From the NCBI RefSeq assembly GCF_025725725.1, contig NZ_CP107020.1, positions 1,612,001 to 1,676,000 on the forward strand: 64,000 nt of DNA, read 5' to 3'. Of this stretch, positions 7,609 through 16,720 are shown piece after piece; position 1 is the first letter of the stretch; each line of letters starts with the position of its first letter. The position numbers were made by a program, and so were the translations under genes. A model generated the notes under the pieces. The model saw only the letters and a list, made by a program, of their open reading frames with translations. It was not told the DNA's origin and did not search any database. Source of the stretch: Brachybacterium huguangmaarense (GTDB lineage: Bacteria > Actinomycetota > Actinomycetes > Actinomycetales > Dermabacteraceae).

Positions 7609-10284
7609 TCAGCGGCGCGGCTGCTTGACCGGCGGCTCGCCGAGCTCGACCTCGGAGGCGGTCACGCCGTCGACCTCGGCCCCCGTGAGGGTGAGGTCCT
7701 CGATGCGACCGAGCGCCACGAGGTCGGAGCGTCCGGCCTCGGCGTGCTCCACCCGGCCGGCGGGGACCGTCAGCACGGCCCGCAGGATCGGGGTCTTCTG
7801 GGACACCTTCGCATCCGACTTGAGGCGGCGCACCGCGATCACGAGGTCGGACAGGGTGCCCAGGAGCGCGGCCTCGGTGCCCGCGGCGGCCTCGCGCAGC
7901 GGCGCGGCCTCGGGCCAGGGCTGGGTGTGTACCGAGCCCTCGCGCCACCACGACCAGACCTCCTCGGTCGCGAACACGATGACGGGCGCGAACAGGCGCA
8001 GCAGCACGTCGAGGGTGATCGCGAGCGCGGCCCGCGCGGACGCCGCGCCGGCCTCGCCCGCCTGGCCGTGGGCCCGGTCCTTGACCAGCTCGATGTAGTC
8101 GTCGCAGAACGTCCAGAAGAAGGGCTCGGTCACCTCGAGGGCGCGCGCGTAGTCCATGTCGTCCATCGCGGTCGTCGCGGCGTCCACCACGTCGGCGAGC
8201 GACGCCAGGAGCGAGCGGTCCACCGCCTCGGTGACGGCGGCCGGGTCCGCGGCGAGGCGGCCGGCCGGATCGGCCGGGGCCGCGCCGAAGCCGAGCGCGA
8301 ACTTCGAGGCGTTGAGGATCTTGATGGCCAGGCGACGCCCGATCTTCATCTGGCCCTCGTCGAACGCCGTGTCGACGCCCTGGCGGGCACGGCCGGCCCA
8401 GTAGCGCACGCCGTCCGAGCCGTGCTGGTGCAGCAGTCCGATGGGCGTGACCACGTTGCCCTTGGACTTCGACATCTTCTTGCGGTCGGGATCGAGGATC
8501 CAGCCGTTGATCGACGCATGGTGCCAGGGCAGCGAGTCCTGCTGCAGGTGGGAGCGCACGATCGTCGAGAACAGCCAGGTGCGGATGATGTCGTGGCCCT
8601 GCGGGCGCAGGTCCATCGGGAACACCTTGGAGAACAGCTCGGCGTCGCCGTTCCAGCCGCCCGCGAGCTGCGGGGTGAGCGAGGACGTGGCCCACGTGTC
8701 GAGGATGTCGGGGTCGGCGACGAAGCCCCCCGGCTGGTTGCGCCGGGTCTCGTCGTAGCCGTCGGGCGCGTCGATGGTCGGGTCGACGGGCAGGCGCTCG
8801 AGGCTCGGGGTGAGCACGGTGTCGTAGTCCGTCTCGCCGCCCTCGTCCACCGCGTACCAGATCGGGAACGGCACGCCGAAGAAGCGCTGGCGCGAGATCA
8901 GCCAGTCGCCCGCGAGGCCCTCCACCCAGTTGCGGTAGCGCGCCTCCATGTAGGCGGGGTGCCACGTGATCTCGCGGCCGCGCTCGATGAGCGCGTCGCG
9001 CAGGCCGCCGGAGGAGGTGTCCCGGCCGCCGTTGGTGAGATACCACTGGCGCGAGGAGACGTACTCGAGCGGCTTGTCGCCGTTCTCGTAGAACTTCACG
9101 GGATGGGTGATCCGGCGGATCTCGCCCACGAGGTCCCCGGACTCGGTCAGCATCTCCACGATGCGCCTCTGGGCGCTGAACACGGTGAGGCCCGCGAGCT
9201 CCGCGTAGGCCTGCCGGCCCGCCTCCGTGGCGATCCACGGGGTCTCGGGGATGAAGCGGCCGTCGCGGCCGATCACCGTGCGGGTCGGCAGCTGCAGCTC
9301 GCGCCACCAGGTCACGTCGTTCGCGTCGCCGAAGGTGCAGATCATGGCGATGCCCGCGCCCTTGTCGGCCTGGGCGAGCGGATGGGCGTGGACCGGCACC
9401 TCGACGCCGAACAGGGGCGAGGTCACCGTGGTGCCCAGCAGGTGCTGGTAGCGCTCGTCGTCGGGGTGGGCCACGAGGGCCACGCACGCGGGCAGCAGCT
9501 CGGGCCGGGTGGTCTCGATGAACACCGTGTCCCCCGAGCCGTCGGTGCGGGTAAACCCGATCCGGTGGTAGGCGCCGTCGCGCTCGCGGTCCTCCTGCTC
9601 GGCCTGGGCCACGGCGGTGCGGTAGGTGACGTCCCACATCGTGGGGGCCTCGGACTGGTAGGCCTGCCCGGCCTGCAGGTTCTCGAGGAACGCGCGCTGG
9701 CTCGTGGCGCGCGAGTGCGCGTTGATGGTCTGGTAGCCGTGGTTCCAGTCGACCGACAGGCCCAGGGTGCGGAAGACCTCCTCGAACGACTTCTCGTCGA
9801 TCTCGGTGAGCTTCTCGCACAGCTCGATGAAGTTGCGCCGGGAGATCGGCAGCTGGTTGGCGGCCTTGGCGGTCTTGTTGTCGCCGCCCTCCTGCGGGGG
9901 CGTGAAGTCCGGGTCGTATGGCAGCGAGGGGTCGCAGCGCACGCCGTAGTAGTTCTGCACCCGGCGCTCGGTGGGCAGGCCGTTGTCGTCCCAGCCCAGG
10001 GGGTAGAACACGTTCTTGCCGCGCATGCGCTGGTAGCGCACGATCATGTCGGCCTGGGAGTAGCCGAACACGTGGCCGATGTGCAGCGAGCCGGACGCGG
10101 TCGGCGGCGGGGTGTCGACCGAGAACACCTGCTCGCGCGTCGTGTCCTCCTCGAACGCGTAGACCTGGGACTCGCTCCAGGCGCGGTCCCACTTGCCCTC
10201 GAGGCCGTCGAGGGACGGCTTGTCGGGGATCGGCGAGGCGGCAGGGTCGATGCCGGGGTCGGGGCGCACGGAGGTGTCGGTCAT
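7609..10284 (-). CDS. valS: Valine--tRNA ligase
   Basis: 891 residues, a class Ia synthetase charging tRNA-Val. The HIGH signature is in GSLHIGHVFGYSQ near residue 60 and the KMSKS loop is KKMSKSKGNVVTP. An editing domain lies between them and the anticodon-binding helical domain follows. An in-frame ATG at 10293 is also possible. I prefer 10284 because neither has a good Shine-Dalgarno, and an AACAAT hexamer ends 8 nt before 10284, matching a leaderless pattern seen at other genes here. It is divergent from the phosphoesterase gene, with 106 bp between them. Confidence 0.96.
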   Translation of the reverse strand: MTDTSVRPDPGIDPAASPIPDKPSLDGLEGKWDRAWSESQVYAFEEDTTREQVFSVDTPPPTASGSLHIGHVFGYSQADMIVRYQRMRGKNVFYPLGWDDNGLPTERRVQNYYGVRCDPSLPYDPDFTPPQEGGDNKTAKAANQLPISRRNFIELCEKLTEIDEKSFEEVFRTLGLSVDWNHGYQTINAHSRATSQRAFLENLQAGQAYQSEAPTMWDVTYRTAVAQAEQEDRERDGAYHRIGFTRTDGSGDTVFIETTRPELLPACVALVAHPDDERYQHLLGTTVTSPLFGVEVPVHAHPLAQADKGAGIAMICTFGDANDVTWWRELQLPTRTVIGRDGRFIPETPWIATEAGRQAYAELAGLTVFSAQRRIVEMLTESGDLVGEIRRITHPVKFYENGDKPLEYVSSRQWYLTNGGRDTSSGGLRDALIERGREITWHPAYMEARYRNWVEGLAGDWLISRQRFFGVPFPIWYAVDEGGETDYDTVLTPSLERLPVDPTIDAPDGYDETRRNQPGGFVADPDILDTWATSSLTPQLAGGWNGDAELFSKVFPMDLRPQGHDIIRTWLFSTIVRSHLQQDSLPWHHASINGWILDPDRKKMSKSKGNVVTPIGLLHQHGSDGVRYWAGRARQGVDTAFDEGQMKIGRRLAIKILNASKFALGFGAAPADPAGRLAADPAAVTEAVDRSLLASLADVVDAATTAMDDMDYARALEVTEPFFWTFCDDYIELVKDRAHGQAGEAGAASARAALAITLDVLLRLFAPVIVFATEEVWSWWREGSVHTQPWPEAAPLREAAAGTEAALLGTLSDLVIAVRRLKSDAKVSQKTPILRAVLTVPAGRVEHAEAGRSDLVALGRIEDLTLTGAEVDGVTASEVELGEPPVKQPRR

Positions 10285-10390
10285 GGGGGCCATTGTTCCA
10301 GGCAGGGCCACGGCGTGCACGCCGCCGCCGTGTGGGCCCGGTCGCCCTCGTGCACGGCCGGCGGGCCCGTCGCGCCCTACGCTGAGAGCC

Positions 10391-11272
10391 ATGGCCCCCT
10401 ACCGCCTCGCCGTCCTCTCCGATGTCCATGGCGACGTCACCGCCCTGCGCGCCGTGCTCGACGACGCGGCCGCGCGCGACGTCGACGCGATCGTGAACCT
10501 CGGCGACGTGGTCGGCAAGGGGCCCCGCGGCTCCGAGGCCGTGCGCCTGACCCGCGAGCGCTGCCTGGTCACCGTACGCGGCAACTGGGAGGCCTACGTG
10601 GCGGGGCCCGGTGAGCCGTACACCGAGGCGGTCGCGTGGTGGCGCGCCGAGCTCACGGACGCGGACCGCGCCTGGCTCACGTCGCGGCCCGCCGCGATCG
10701 ACCTGCTCCTGAGCGGGCGGCGGATCCGGCTGCTGCACGCCTCGGCCACGGACGAGTTCACGCGCCTGCGCTTCCACCACGACCACGAGCAGTTCCTCGC
10801 GATGTTCGCCAACACGCCGTTCACCGCCGACGCCGTGGTCCTCGGCGTCCACGGGGTGCGCGAGGCGGGCGCCAGGGCCGGGGCCGAGGTCGGGGCCCGG
10901 GCCGAGGCCGGGGCCGGGCTGCCGGGGGCCTGGGCGAGCCGCGGCGTGACCCCGACCCTCGTCGTCTACGGCGACATCCACGACGCCTATCTCGAGACCG
11001 TGGACTCCCTGACGCTCCTCAACGTGGGCAGCGCCGGCAACCCGCTCGACGAGCCGCACGCCGCGTACGCGATCCTCGAGGGCGAGCTCGACGGCGCCTC
11101 CGACGCCCCGTTCTCGATCCAGCACGTGCGCGTGCCCTTCGACGTCGAGGCCGAGATCGCGGTGGCGCGCGAGCGCGGCATGCCGGAGCTCGAGCCCTAC
11201 GCGAGCGAGCTGCGGACCGCGGTCCACCGGGGGCGGCACGTCCGCGGCGCGGCGGAGGGCTCGGCGGGCTGA
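10391..11272 (+). CDS. Metallophosphoesterase (calcineurin-like, YfcE/MJ0936 type)
   Basis: 293 residues with the binuclear-metal phosphoesterase motifs in order: LSDVHGD (residues 8-14), GDVVGKGP (about 39-46), RGNWE (about 61-65), HASATD (about 117-122) and GDIHDAY (about 196-202). Length and motifs fit small Ser/Thr-phosphatase-like or cyclic-nucleotide phosphodiesterase enzymes; the substrate cannot be told. Residues 158-182 are an Ala/Gly/Arg/Glu-rich low-complexity insert not expected in the core fold. The ATG has no Shine-Dalgarno; TACGCT ends 8 nt upstream, so the transcript may be leaderless. Seems monocistronic. Confidence 0.85.
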   Translation: MAPYRLAVLSDVHGDVTALRAVLDDAAARDVDAIVNLGDVVGKGPRGSEAVRLTRERCLVTVRGNWEAYVAGPGEPYTEAVAWWRAELTDADRAWLTSRPAAIDLLLSGRRIRLLHASATDEFTRLRFHHDHEQFLAMFANTPFTADAVVLGVHGVREAGARAGAEVGARAEAGAGLPGAWASRGVTPTLVVYGDIHDAYLETVDSLTLLNVGSAGNPLDEPHAAYAILEGELDGASDAPFSIQHVRVPFDVEAEIAVARERGMPELEPYASELRTAVHRGRHVRGAAEGSAG

Positions 11273-11352
11273 GGGGGCGACAGAGAGGTGACGCGCGCGG
11301 GGACGGCGGCCCGGCGGCCTGGCGCCCTTCGCGGGGGAGGGCCGCGGCCGTC

Positions 11353-12411
11353 TCACGGCACCCGGTTGGTCCACTCCGGCGTCGAGAACTTCGTGGCGAC
11401 GAGCTCGCGGGCCGCGGCGAGCTCACCCTCGGTGTACGTCGACTCGCGGGTCGTGTAGCGCGAGCGGAAGAAGTCGAGGAAGCTGTCGATGATCGTCTGG
11501 CGCGCCATCCCGGTCTGCGACCGCATCGGGTCCACCCTCTTGTCGGCGCTGCGGGTGCCCTTGTCCGAGAGCTTCTCCTTGCCCATGCGCAGCACCTCGC
11601 CCATCTTCACGGCGTCGATGCTGTAGCTCATGGTCACGTGGTGCAGCACGACGCCCTCGGCGAAGCGGCGCTGCGCGGCCCCGCCGATCTTGCCCTGGTC
11701 CGAGGCGATGTCGTTGAGCGGGACGTAGCGTGCGCTGACCCCGATCTCGGCGAGAGCCCCCATCACCCAGTCGTCGAGGTAGGCGTAGGACTGCTCGAAC
11801 GTCAGGCCCTCCACGAGGGAGGTCGGGACCACGAGCGAGTACGTGATGCAGTTGCCGGGCTCCATGAACATCGCCCCGCCGCCCGTGATGCGGCGCACCA
11901 CGTCGATGCCGTGGCGGGCCGCGCCCTGGGCGTCGATCTCGTTCATCACGCTCTGGTACGAGCCGATCACGACGAGCGGGGAGTCCCAGTCCCAGATCCG
12001 GAACACCGGGCGGCGGCGGCCCGTGGCGACCTCGTGGGGGAGGACCTCGTCGAGGGCGACGTGCATGATGGGCGGCATCGTGACCGGGCCGATCACGTCG
12101 AACTCGAGGTCGTCCCAGCTCGAGGCGTGGCCGAGCGCGCGGCGCGCCGCGACCGCGACGGCCTCGGCGTCGAAGCCGATCAGCTGGACCGGCTCACCGC
12201 GCGCCTCGAGGCGCTCGGTGATGGCGCGGGAGAGCACCGCGGCGGTCGCGTCGACGCCCTGGCCGACGATCGCGGCGTCGATGTCCTCGAGGGCGTCGTC
12301 GGGTTCGAGGAAGAAGTCGCCGAACACGTGGGCGGAGGTGACCGTCTCGCCGTCGGACTCGACCTCGACCGAGACGAGCTTGCCGCCCCGGACCTTGAAC
12401 TCTCCCCGCAT
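11353..12411 (-). CDS. lplA: Lipoate--protein ligase A with N-terminal accessory domain
   Basis: 352 residues. The ligase activates lipoate (or octanoate) as the adenylate and attaches it to lipoyl domains of 2-oxoacid dehydrogenases and GcvH. Residues 1-95 (GEFKVRGGKLVSVEVE, HVFGDFFLEP) resemble the small accessory domain that is C-terminal in E. coli LplA and a separate protein in some archaea; here it is N-terminal. The ligase core starts near 125, with RRITGGGAMFMEPGN and the catalytic-lysine region DQGKIGGAAQRR. A good Shine-Dalgarno (AAGGAGAG) precedes the ATG. The usual His of the GGGAV-F-H motif is Met here, so substrate specificity may differ. Confidence 0.85.
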   Translation of the reverse strand: MRGEFKVRGGKLVSVEVESDGETVTSAHVFGDFFLEPDDALEDIDAAIVGQGVDATAAVLSRAITERLEARGEPVQLIGFDAEAVAVAARRALGHASSWDDLEFDVIGPVTMPPIMHVALDEVLPHEVATGRRRPVFRIWDWDSPLVVIGSYQSVMNEIDAQGAARHGIDVVRRITGGGAMFMEPGNCITYSLVVPTSLVEGLTFEQSYAYLDDWVMGALAEIGVSARYVPLNDIASDQGKIGGAAQRRFAEGVVLHHVTMSYSIDAVKMGEVLRMGKEKLSDKGTRSADKRVDPMRSQTGMARQTIIDSFLDFFRSRYTTRESTYTEGELAAARELVATKFSTPEWTNRVP

Positions 12412-12461
12412 GCCGGGCTCTCCTTCGTCGATGGATGTGCGCCCTCGAGGATAGGCCGGTC

Positions 12462-13730
12462 TCAGGGCTTGGTCGCGAGCGAGCGCAGGGCGCCGTGCAC
12501 GTCGCGCACGAGGTCCTCGGCGGTGTCCTTCTTGCCGGCCTGGACGATGTAGGTCTTGCCGTCGTACTCGCGGGTCACGCGCGGCAGCAGCGTCTTCCAC
12601 GTGTGCGAGCCGCCGATCGAGACGAGGAAGGTCCCGGCCTTCGGGTCGGCGGGGTAGGACACGCGCACCGCGAGCCGGTCGGCCTCGAGGTCGGGCTGGT
12701 TGCGGGCCGCGAGGGGGAAGCCGGCGCCCTCGAGCAGGCGCGGGTCGAACACCTCCCACAGCAGCGAGCGCACGTCCTCGATGTCGCCCGAGGCGCGGGT
12801 GCCGATGAAGTCGCCGATCGCGGGCGCGTAGTCGGGGTCGGCGCGCCAGTGCTCGCCGGCCGCGATCGCCCGCAGGCGCCGGACGGCCCGGTCGCGGGAC
12901 TCGTCGTCGACGAGGCCGCCGATGTTGAGGGCGATCGAACGGGTGGGCCGCGAGCCCACCAGCCAGATCGGCGTGGAGTCCTCGACGGGGCCGAACTCCG
13001 CGCCGAGCTGGTCGCCGCTCGCGCCCACATGGAGCCACGCGCCGCGGCGGCGCCGGCTCGCGCTGAAGCGCACCGGCCGGCCGAACAGCTCGTGGCCCAC
13101 GAGACGCATGGTGTCCAGGAAGGAGCGGAACTCCGTCGTGAGGTCCTCGTCGAGCAGGAGGCGAGGGGAGACCGGCCGGAACACCGAGAGCGGCCCGGCG
13201 TCCTCGCCGTACTCGCCCAGGACCTGCCAGAACGCGGCGCGCTTGGCGTCCGCCGAGGCCATCTTCCGCGCGAGCTTGGCCCACGTGACCGTGACCAGCC
13301 GGTCGTCGTCGCAGCTCAGGTCGGGCTTGTCGGCCTTGGCGGTCACGAGCACGAGGCGGCTCGCGGGCGACGGGGCGAGGTCCGCGAGCAGGCGCGAGAC
13401 CTGGTCGCCGTCGACCCCGGTGTCGACCTTGGCGAGGATCGCGACCTGCGCGGGCGCCTCGCCGGCGTCGAGCTCGGCGACGAGGTCGAAGGCTCCGCTC
13501 GTGCGCGAGGAGACGCGGAAGCCCTGGACGCTCCCGCTCGTCTTGGCGATGCCGTCGACGAAGTGCGCACGTGCCTTGGAGCTCATGAGCACGTACTCGA
13601 GCATGCGGCGGCCGAGCGCCTCGCGCCGGCTGCGGCGCTCGCCGATCTCGGGGTTCTCCTGTCCGGTGCGGGCCACGCGGTCGTAGGCGTAGGAGATCAT
13701 GCGGCCGATGGACATGTCGGTCGGGGCCAT
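12462..13730 (-). CDS. Unknown protein with a possible degenerate PD-(D/E)XK nuclease-like core
   Basis: 422 residues, not recognised with confidence. The start is the ATG at 13730 behind GAGAGGA. Residues 60-130 read like a PD-(D/E)XK fold: SGAFDLVAELD, then VAILAKVDTGVDGDQVSRLL and LVLVTAKADKPDL, the order of the acidic strand, [E]-x-K strand, DQ helix and closing strand in this superfamily. The usual Glu before the Lys is missing (ILAK), so it may be inactive. A second half with WLHVGASGDQLGAEFG and a C-terminal helix is unassigned. No signal peptide or membrane helix is visible. 50 bp separate it from lplA downstream. Confidence 0.6.
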   Translation of the reverse strand: MAPTDMSIGRMISYAYDRVARTGQENPEIGERRSRREALGRRMLEYVLMSSKARAHFVDGIAKTSGSVQGFRVSSRTSGAFDLVAELDAGEAPAQVAILAKVDTGVDGDQVSRLLADLAPSPASRLVLVTAKADKPDLSCDDDRLVTVTWAKLARKMASADAKRAAFWQVLGEYGEDAGPLSVFRPVSPRLLLDEDLTTEFRSFLDTMRLVGHELFGRPVRFSASRRRRGAWLHVGASGDQLGAEFGPVEDSTPIWLVGSRPTRSIALNIGGLVDDESRDRAVRRLRAIAAGEHWRADPDYAPAIGDFIGTRASGDIEDVRSLLWEVFDPRLLEGAGFPLAARNQPDLEADRLAVRVSYPADPKAGTFLVSIGGSHTWKTLLPRVTREYDGKTYIVQAGKKDTAEDLVRDVHGALRSLATKP

Positions 13731-13821
13731 GCGCGTTCCTCTCGTCGGTCCGGTCCCGGGCCGCGGGCGGCGACCGGGAATCCGTCTGCGACCAGGGTAG
13801 TCGGCGATGCTCGCGGTCTCA

Positions 13822-14871
13822 TTACCGTGCGGCTCGGGGTCGTGCGACGTCCGCGCTGCTGCGGGGGAGGTAGGCAAGGGCGGCGAAGTCGGCGGCGGGC
13901 CGCTCGATGGTCCAGCAGGTCTCGTCCGCACGATGCGCGGTGTCCACGCGCCAGCCCACGAAACGCCGCGGCCCGGGATGGGCGAAGCGGTCGGTGAGCA
14001 CGAGCGGGGAGCCGGCGCGGGCCAGGGCGTGCTCGGTGCAGCGGGCGCCGAGCGGCGGCAGCTCCACGTCGGTGTACTCGGGGCCGCTCGAGGGGTCGAC
14101 CGCGCGGCATCGTCCCGGGCCGCACAGGATGCCCACCCCGGCGTAGCGGGCGCCCAGGCGGTCGGACAGCACCTGCCCGAGGGAGGGGCCGCCGAAGAAG
14201 TCCGGGTTGGTCGCGATGTGCTCGTTGTGCGCCCAGAGCACGGTCAGCCCGTCGGCGGGCAGGTGCTCGAGCAGGGTGGAGGCCATGTGGACGTCCCGGC
14301 GGTGCAGGCGGGCGAGGTCCGGCTCGAGCTCATAGGCGTCCACGTAGCGGGCGAGCTGGCGGCCGAGCGCCGCGGCCACGGGGTCGTCGCCCTCGCCGAG
14401 GCGTGCCCCGAGCGCGATCGCCTCGTGCTTGTCGTGCTCGGACAGCTCCTGCTGCGCGGCGAGCGCCCGCACGACGGGCGGGTCGATGCCGCGGTCGGCG
14501 AGCGCGCTGGCCGCGAGGTGGGGCCGTCGGATGTCGACCCCCACGAAGCACACCCTCCGGTCGGGCGGGACCGACAGGTTGTGCCGCTGGAGGGCGCGCA
14601 GCCCCGACACGATCGTGGCGGTGTCCCACAGCCGTCCGCTCGTCGCCCAGGGCACGGTCACGTCGCCGCCCTCCCGCAGCACCCGGTCGACCTCCTGCCC
14701 GATCGAGTGCTCGAGCTCCCACGCGAGGCTCGTCAGGACGCCGCGGCGCGCGAGGTCGAGGATGACCTCCCACTTCCAGGCGAAGGCCTCCGCCGTGCCG
14801 TGCGTGGGCTCGCCCAGACCGAGCACGCCCGGGGCGGCCACGAGATCGGCGAGCCGGCCCGCGACGGTCAT
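13822..14871 (-). CDS. Erythromycin esterase-family hydrolase
   Basis: 349 residues. The N-terminus has the family signature LGLGEPTHGTAEAFAWKWE (catalytic His and Glu of the EreA/EreB/SucCoA fold), followed by LAWELEHSIGQEVDRVL, FVGVDIRR and VLWAHNEHIATNPDF. Known members hydrolyse the macrolide lactone, but many homologues have unknown substrates, so resistance is not proven. Its ATG overlaps the stop of the ABC ATPase (ATGA), making it the last gene of an exporter operon. Pairing a drug-hydrolase-like enzyme with an ABC-2 exporter suggests a detoxification or self-protection role. The gene ends 91 bp before the next gene. Confidence 0.8.
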   Translation of the reverse strand: MTVAGRLADLVAAPGVLGLGEPTHGTAEAFAWKWEVILDLARRGVLTSLAWELEHSIGQEVDRVLREGGDVTVPWATSGRLWDTATIVSGLRALQRHNLSVPPDRRVCFVGVDIRRPHLAASALADRGIDPPVVRALAAQQELSEHDKHEAIALGARLGEGDDPVAAALGRQLARYVDAYELEPDLARLHRRDVHMASTLLEHLPADGLTVLWAHNEHIATNPDFFGGPSLGQVLSDRLGARYAGVGILCGPGRCRAVDPSSGPEYTDVELPPLGARCTEHALARAGSPLVLTDRFAHPGPRRFVGWRVDTAHRADETCWTIERPAADFAALAYLPRSSADVARPRAAR

Positions 14872-15866
14872 CGGGAGGACCCGCGCGCGTAGATCTGCCG
14901 GACGAGGTCCTCGATCGCGGGCTCGGCGAGGGAGAGGTCGGTGACGTCGGCCTGGGCCGAGAGGTGGGAGAGCAGGGCGGGCACCGTCAGCTCGGCGCCC
15001 GAGAAGCGGATGCGGTGGCGGATCCCGTCGGCCTCCACGGCGGTCTCCTCGGCCCCGGCCGGGACCGTGAGGGCCGCGAGCGGCGCGGCGAGGTCGACGA
15101 TGAGCTCGCGCGGGGCGCCGAGCGCGCCGCGGAACCCCGCGAGCGCCCCGTCGTAGGCGATGGTCCCCGCGTTGACGACGACGAGGCGCTCGCACAGGCG
15201 CTCGACGTCGCTCATGTCGTGCGTGGTCAGGAACAGCGTGGTGCCGCGCTCGGCGCGGTCCTCGCGCAGGAAGCGGCGCAGGCCCTCCTTGGAGACCATG
15301 TCGAGGCCGATGGTGGGCTCGTCGAGGATCACGAGGGCGGGGGAGTGCAGGAGGGCCGCCGCGACCTCGCCGCGCATGCGCTGGCCGAGCGAGAGCTGAC
15401 GCACGGGCCGCTCGAGGAACGGGCTGAGGTCCAGGCCGTCGACGAGCCGGGCCAGGCGCGCGTCGCGCGCGGCGTCGCTCAGGCGGTGCATCGCGGCGAG
15501 GATCCGGTAGGACTCGCGCAGCGGCAGGTCCCACCACAGCTGGGAGCGCTGCCCGAAGACCACGCCGATCTCGCGCGCGAGATGGCGCCGCTCGGGCACG
15601 GGCGCGCGGCCCAGCACGCGGACCTCGCCGCTCGTGGGCTGCAGGATGCCCGTCATCATCTTGATGGTCGTCGACTTGCCGGCCCCGTTGGCGCCGACGA
15701 AGCCGACGGCCTCGCCGCGCCCGAGGGTGAGCGTCACGTCGTCGACCGCGCGCACGAGCGTGCGCCGCCGTCGCCGCGAGCCCTCCTGCCGGGCCCGCAC
15801 CGCGTAGTCGCGGCGCAGATGCCGCAGCTCGACCGCGGGCTGCTCGGTCCGATCGGATCCGGCCAT
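14868..15866 (-). CDS. ABC-2 exporter ATP-binding protein
   Basis: 332 residues. Walker A GANGAGKST near 60, Q-loop GQRSQLWWD, signature LSLGQRMR, Walker B ALVILDEPT, H-loop TTHDMSD. The long Q-loop with two Trp is typical of the family that pairs with DUF990 (ABC2_membrane_6) permeases. Two ATGs lie 6 bp apart (15872 and 15866). The AGGAGG at 15873-15878 abuts the first and is 6 nt from the second, so 15866 is the likely start. The gene sits between two permease genes upstream and the esterase-like gene downstream in one operon. Confidence 0.9.
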   Translation of the reverse strand: MAGSDRTEQPAVELRHLRRDYAVRARQEGSRRRRRTLVRAVDDVTLTLGRGEAVGFVGANGAGKSTTIKMMTGILQPTSGEVRVLGRAPVPERRHLAREIGVVFGQRSQLWWDLPLRESYRILAAMHRLSDAARDARLARLVDGLDLSPFLERPVRQLSLGQRMRGEVAAALLHSPALVILDEPTIGLDMVSKEGLRRFLREDRAERGTTLFLTTHDMSDVERLCERLVVVNAGTIAYDGALAGFRGALGAPRELIVDLAAPLAALTVPAGAEETAVEADGIRHRIRFSGAELTVPALLSHLSAQADVTDLSLAEPAIEDLVRQIYARGSSR

Positions 15867-15868
15867 GC

Positions 15869-16720
15869 TCATCCTCCTGCTCCGGTGTAGTGGCGGATCC
15901 CGGCCCGCCAGGCGAGCGCCGCGAGCACCCAGGCGAGCACCGCCGCCGGGGCCCCGAGCCAGCCGGCCGCGGTGGGGATCAGGGCCGGCCCGGGCAGGTC
16001 CAGGAGCGCGAGGGCGGGCGCGTAGGCGACGAGCGTGGCCGGGATGACGAAGGTGAAGAAGGCGCGCATCGGCAGCGTGAAGACCGCCCCGGGCGTGGTC
16101 GAGACGTAGTTGCCCCCGTAGGTGAAGGCGTTCGCGAACTCGCGGCCGTCGACCAGCCAGAACTGGAGGGCGCCGGCCAGGGTGAGCAGGGCCGTGAAGA
16201 TCGCCGCCCCGGCCAGCGGGGCGATCACGGCGAGCAGCAGGTGCGCCGCGGTGGGGTCGAAGCCGGCGAGGCCGAGCGCGACGACGTACATCGCCAGGCC
16301 CACGCCGATCCGCCCCAGGCGGCGCAGGGACATGTCCAGGCTCGAGATCTGCAGGAGCATCGGCACCGGGCGCACGAGCAGCGTCTCGAGCCTGCCGGAC
16401 CGGATGTAGGTCGACAGGCCGTCGATCTCCCCGAGCACGAGGTCGGCGAGGCCGAACGCGAGCGAGCCGAGCCCGTAGACGACGGCGACCTGCGGGAGGT
16501 CCATCCCGCCGAGCACGCCCACCTGGGCGAGGATCACCCACAGCTCGAGGAACTCGGTGGCGACGATGAGCACCTGGCCGGCGATGTCGGCGAGGAAGCT
16601 GGTGCGGAACGCGGCCTGGGAGCGGATGCGCGAGCCGTACAGGGTGCGCACCATGCGCCACGTGCTCACCGGGCGGTCGCGCCGGTCCGCCCCGGCCCGG
16701 GCCGCGGATCCGTCAGCCAC
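15869..16720 (-). CDS. ABC-2 family permease (DUF990/ABC2_membrane_6), second subunit
   Basis: 283 residues with a polar N-terminus, then TWRMVRTLYGSRIRSQAAFRTSF and about six membrane helices (LIVATEFLELWVIL, VGLAMYVVALGLAG, AIFTALLTLAGALQFWL, AAVLAWVLAALAW). The conserved mid-protein segment YIRSGRLETLLVRPVPMLLQ marks this family. Start is a GTG at 16720 behind GGAGGT at good spacing; it overlaps the preceding permease by 8 bp. Together with that permease it should form the heterodimeric membrane channel for the ATPase. The substrate is unknown. Confidence 0.87.
   Translation of the reverse strand: MADGSAARAGADRRDRPVSTWRMVRTLYGSRIRSQAAFRTSFLADIAGQVLIVATEFLELWVILAQVGVLGGMDLPQVAVVYGLGSLAFGLADLVLGEIDGLSTYIRSGRLETLLVRPVPMLLQISSLDMSLRRLGRIGVGLAMYVVALGLAGFDPTAAHLLLAVIAPLAGAAIFTALLTLAGALQFWLVDGREFANAFTYGGNYVSTTPGAVFTLPMRAFFTFVIPATLVAYAPALALLDLPGPALIPTAAGWLGAPAAVLAWVLAALAWRAGIRHYTGAGG

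Noticed and set aside
13822..14871. Calling the Ere-like enzyme a macrolide-resistance gene
   Set aside because: Family membership is clear but many homologues have other or unknown substrates.
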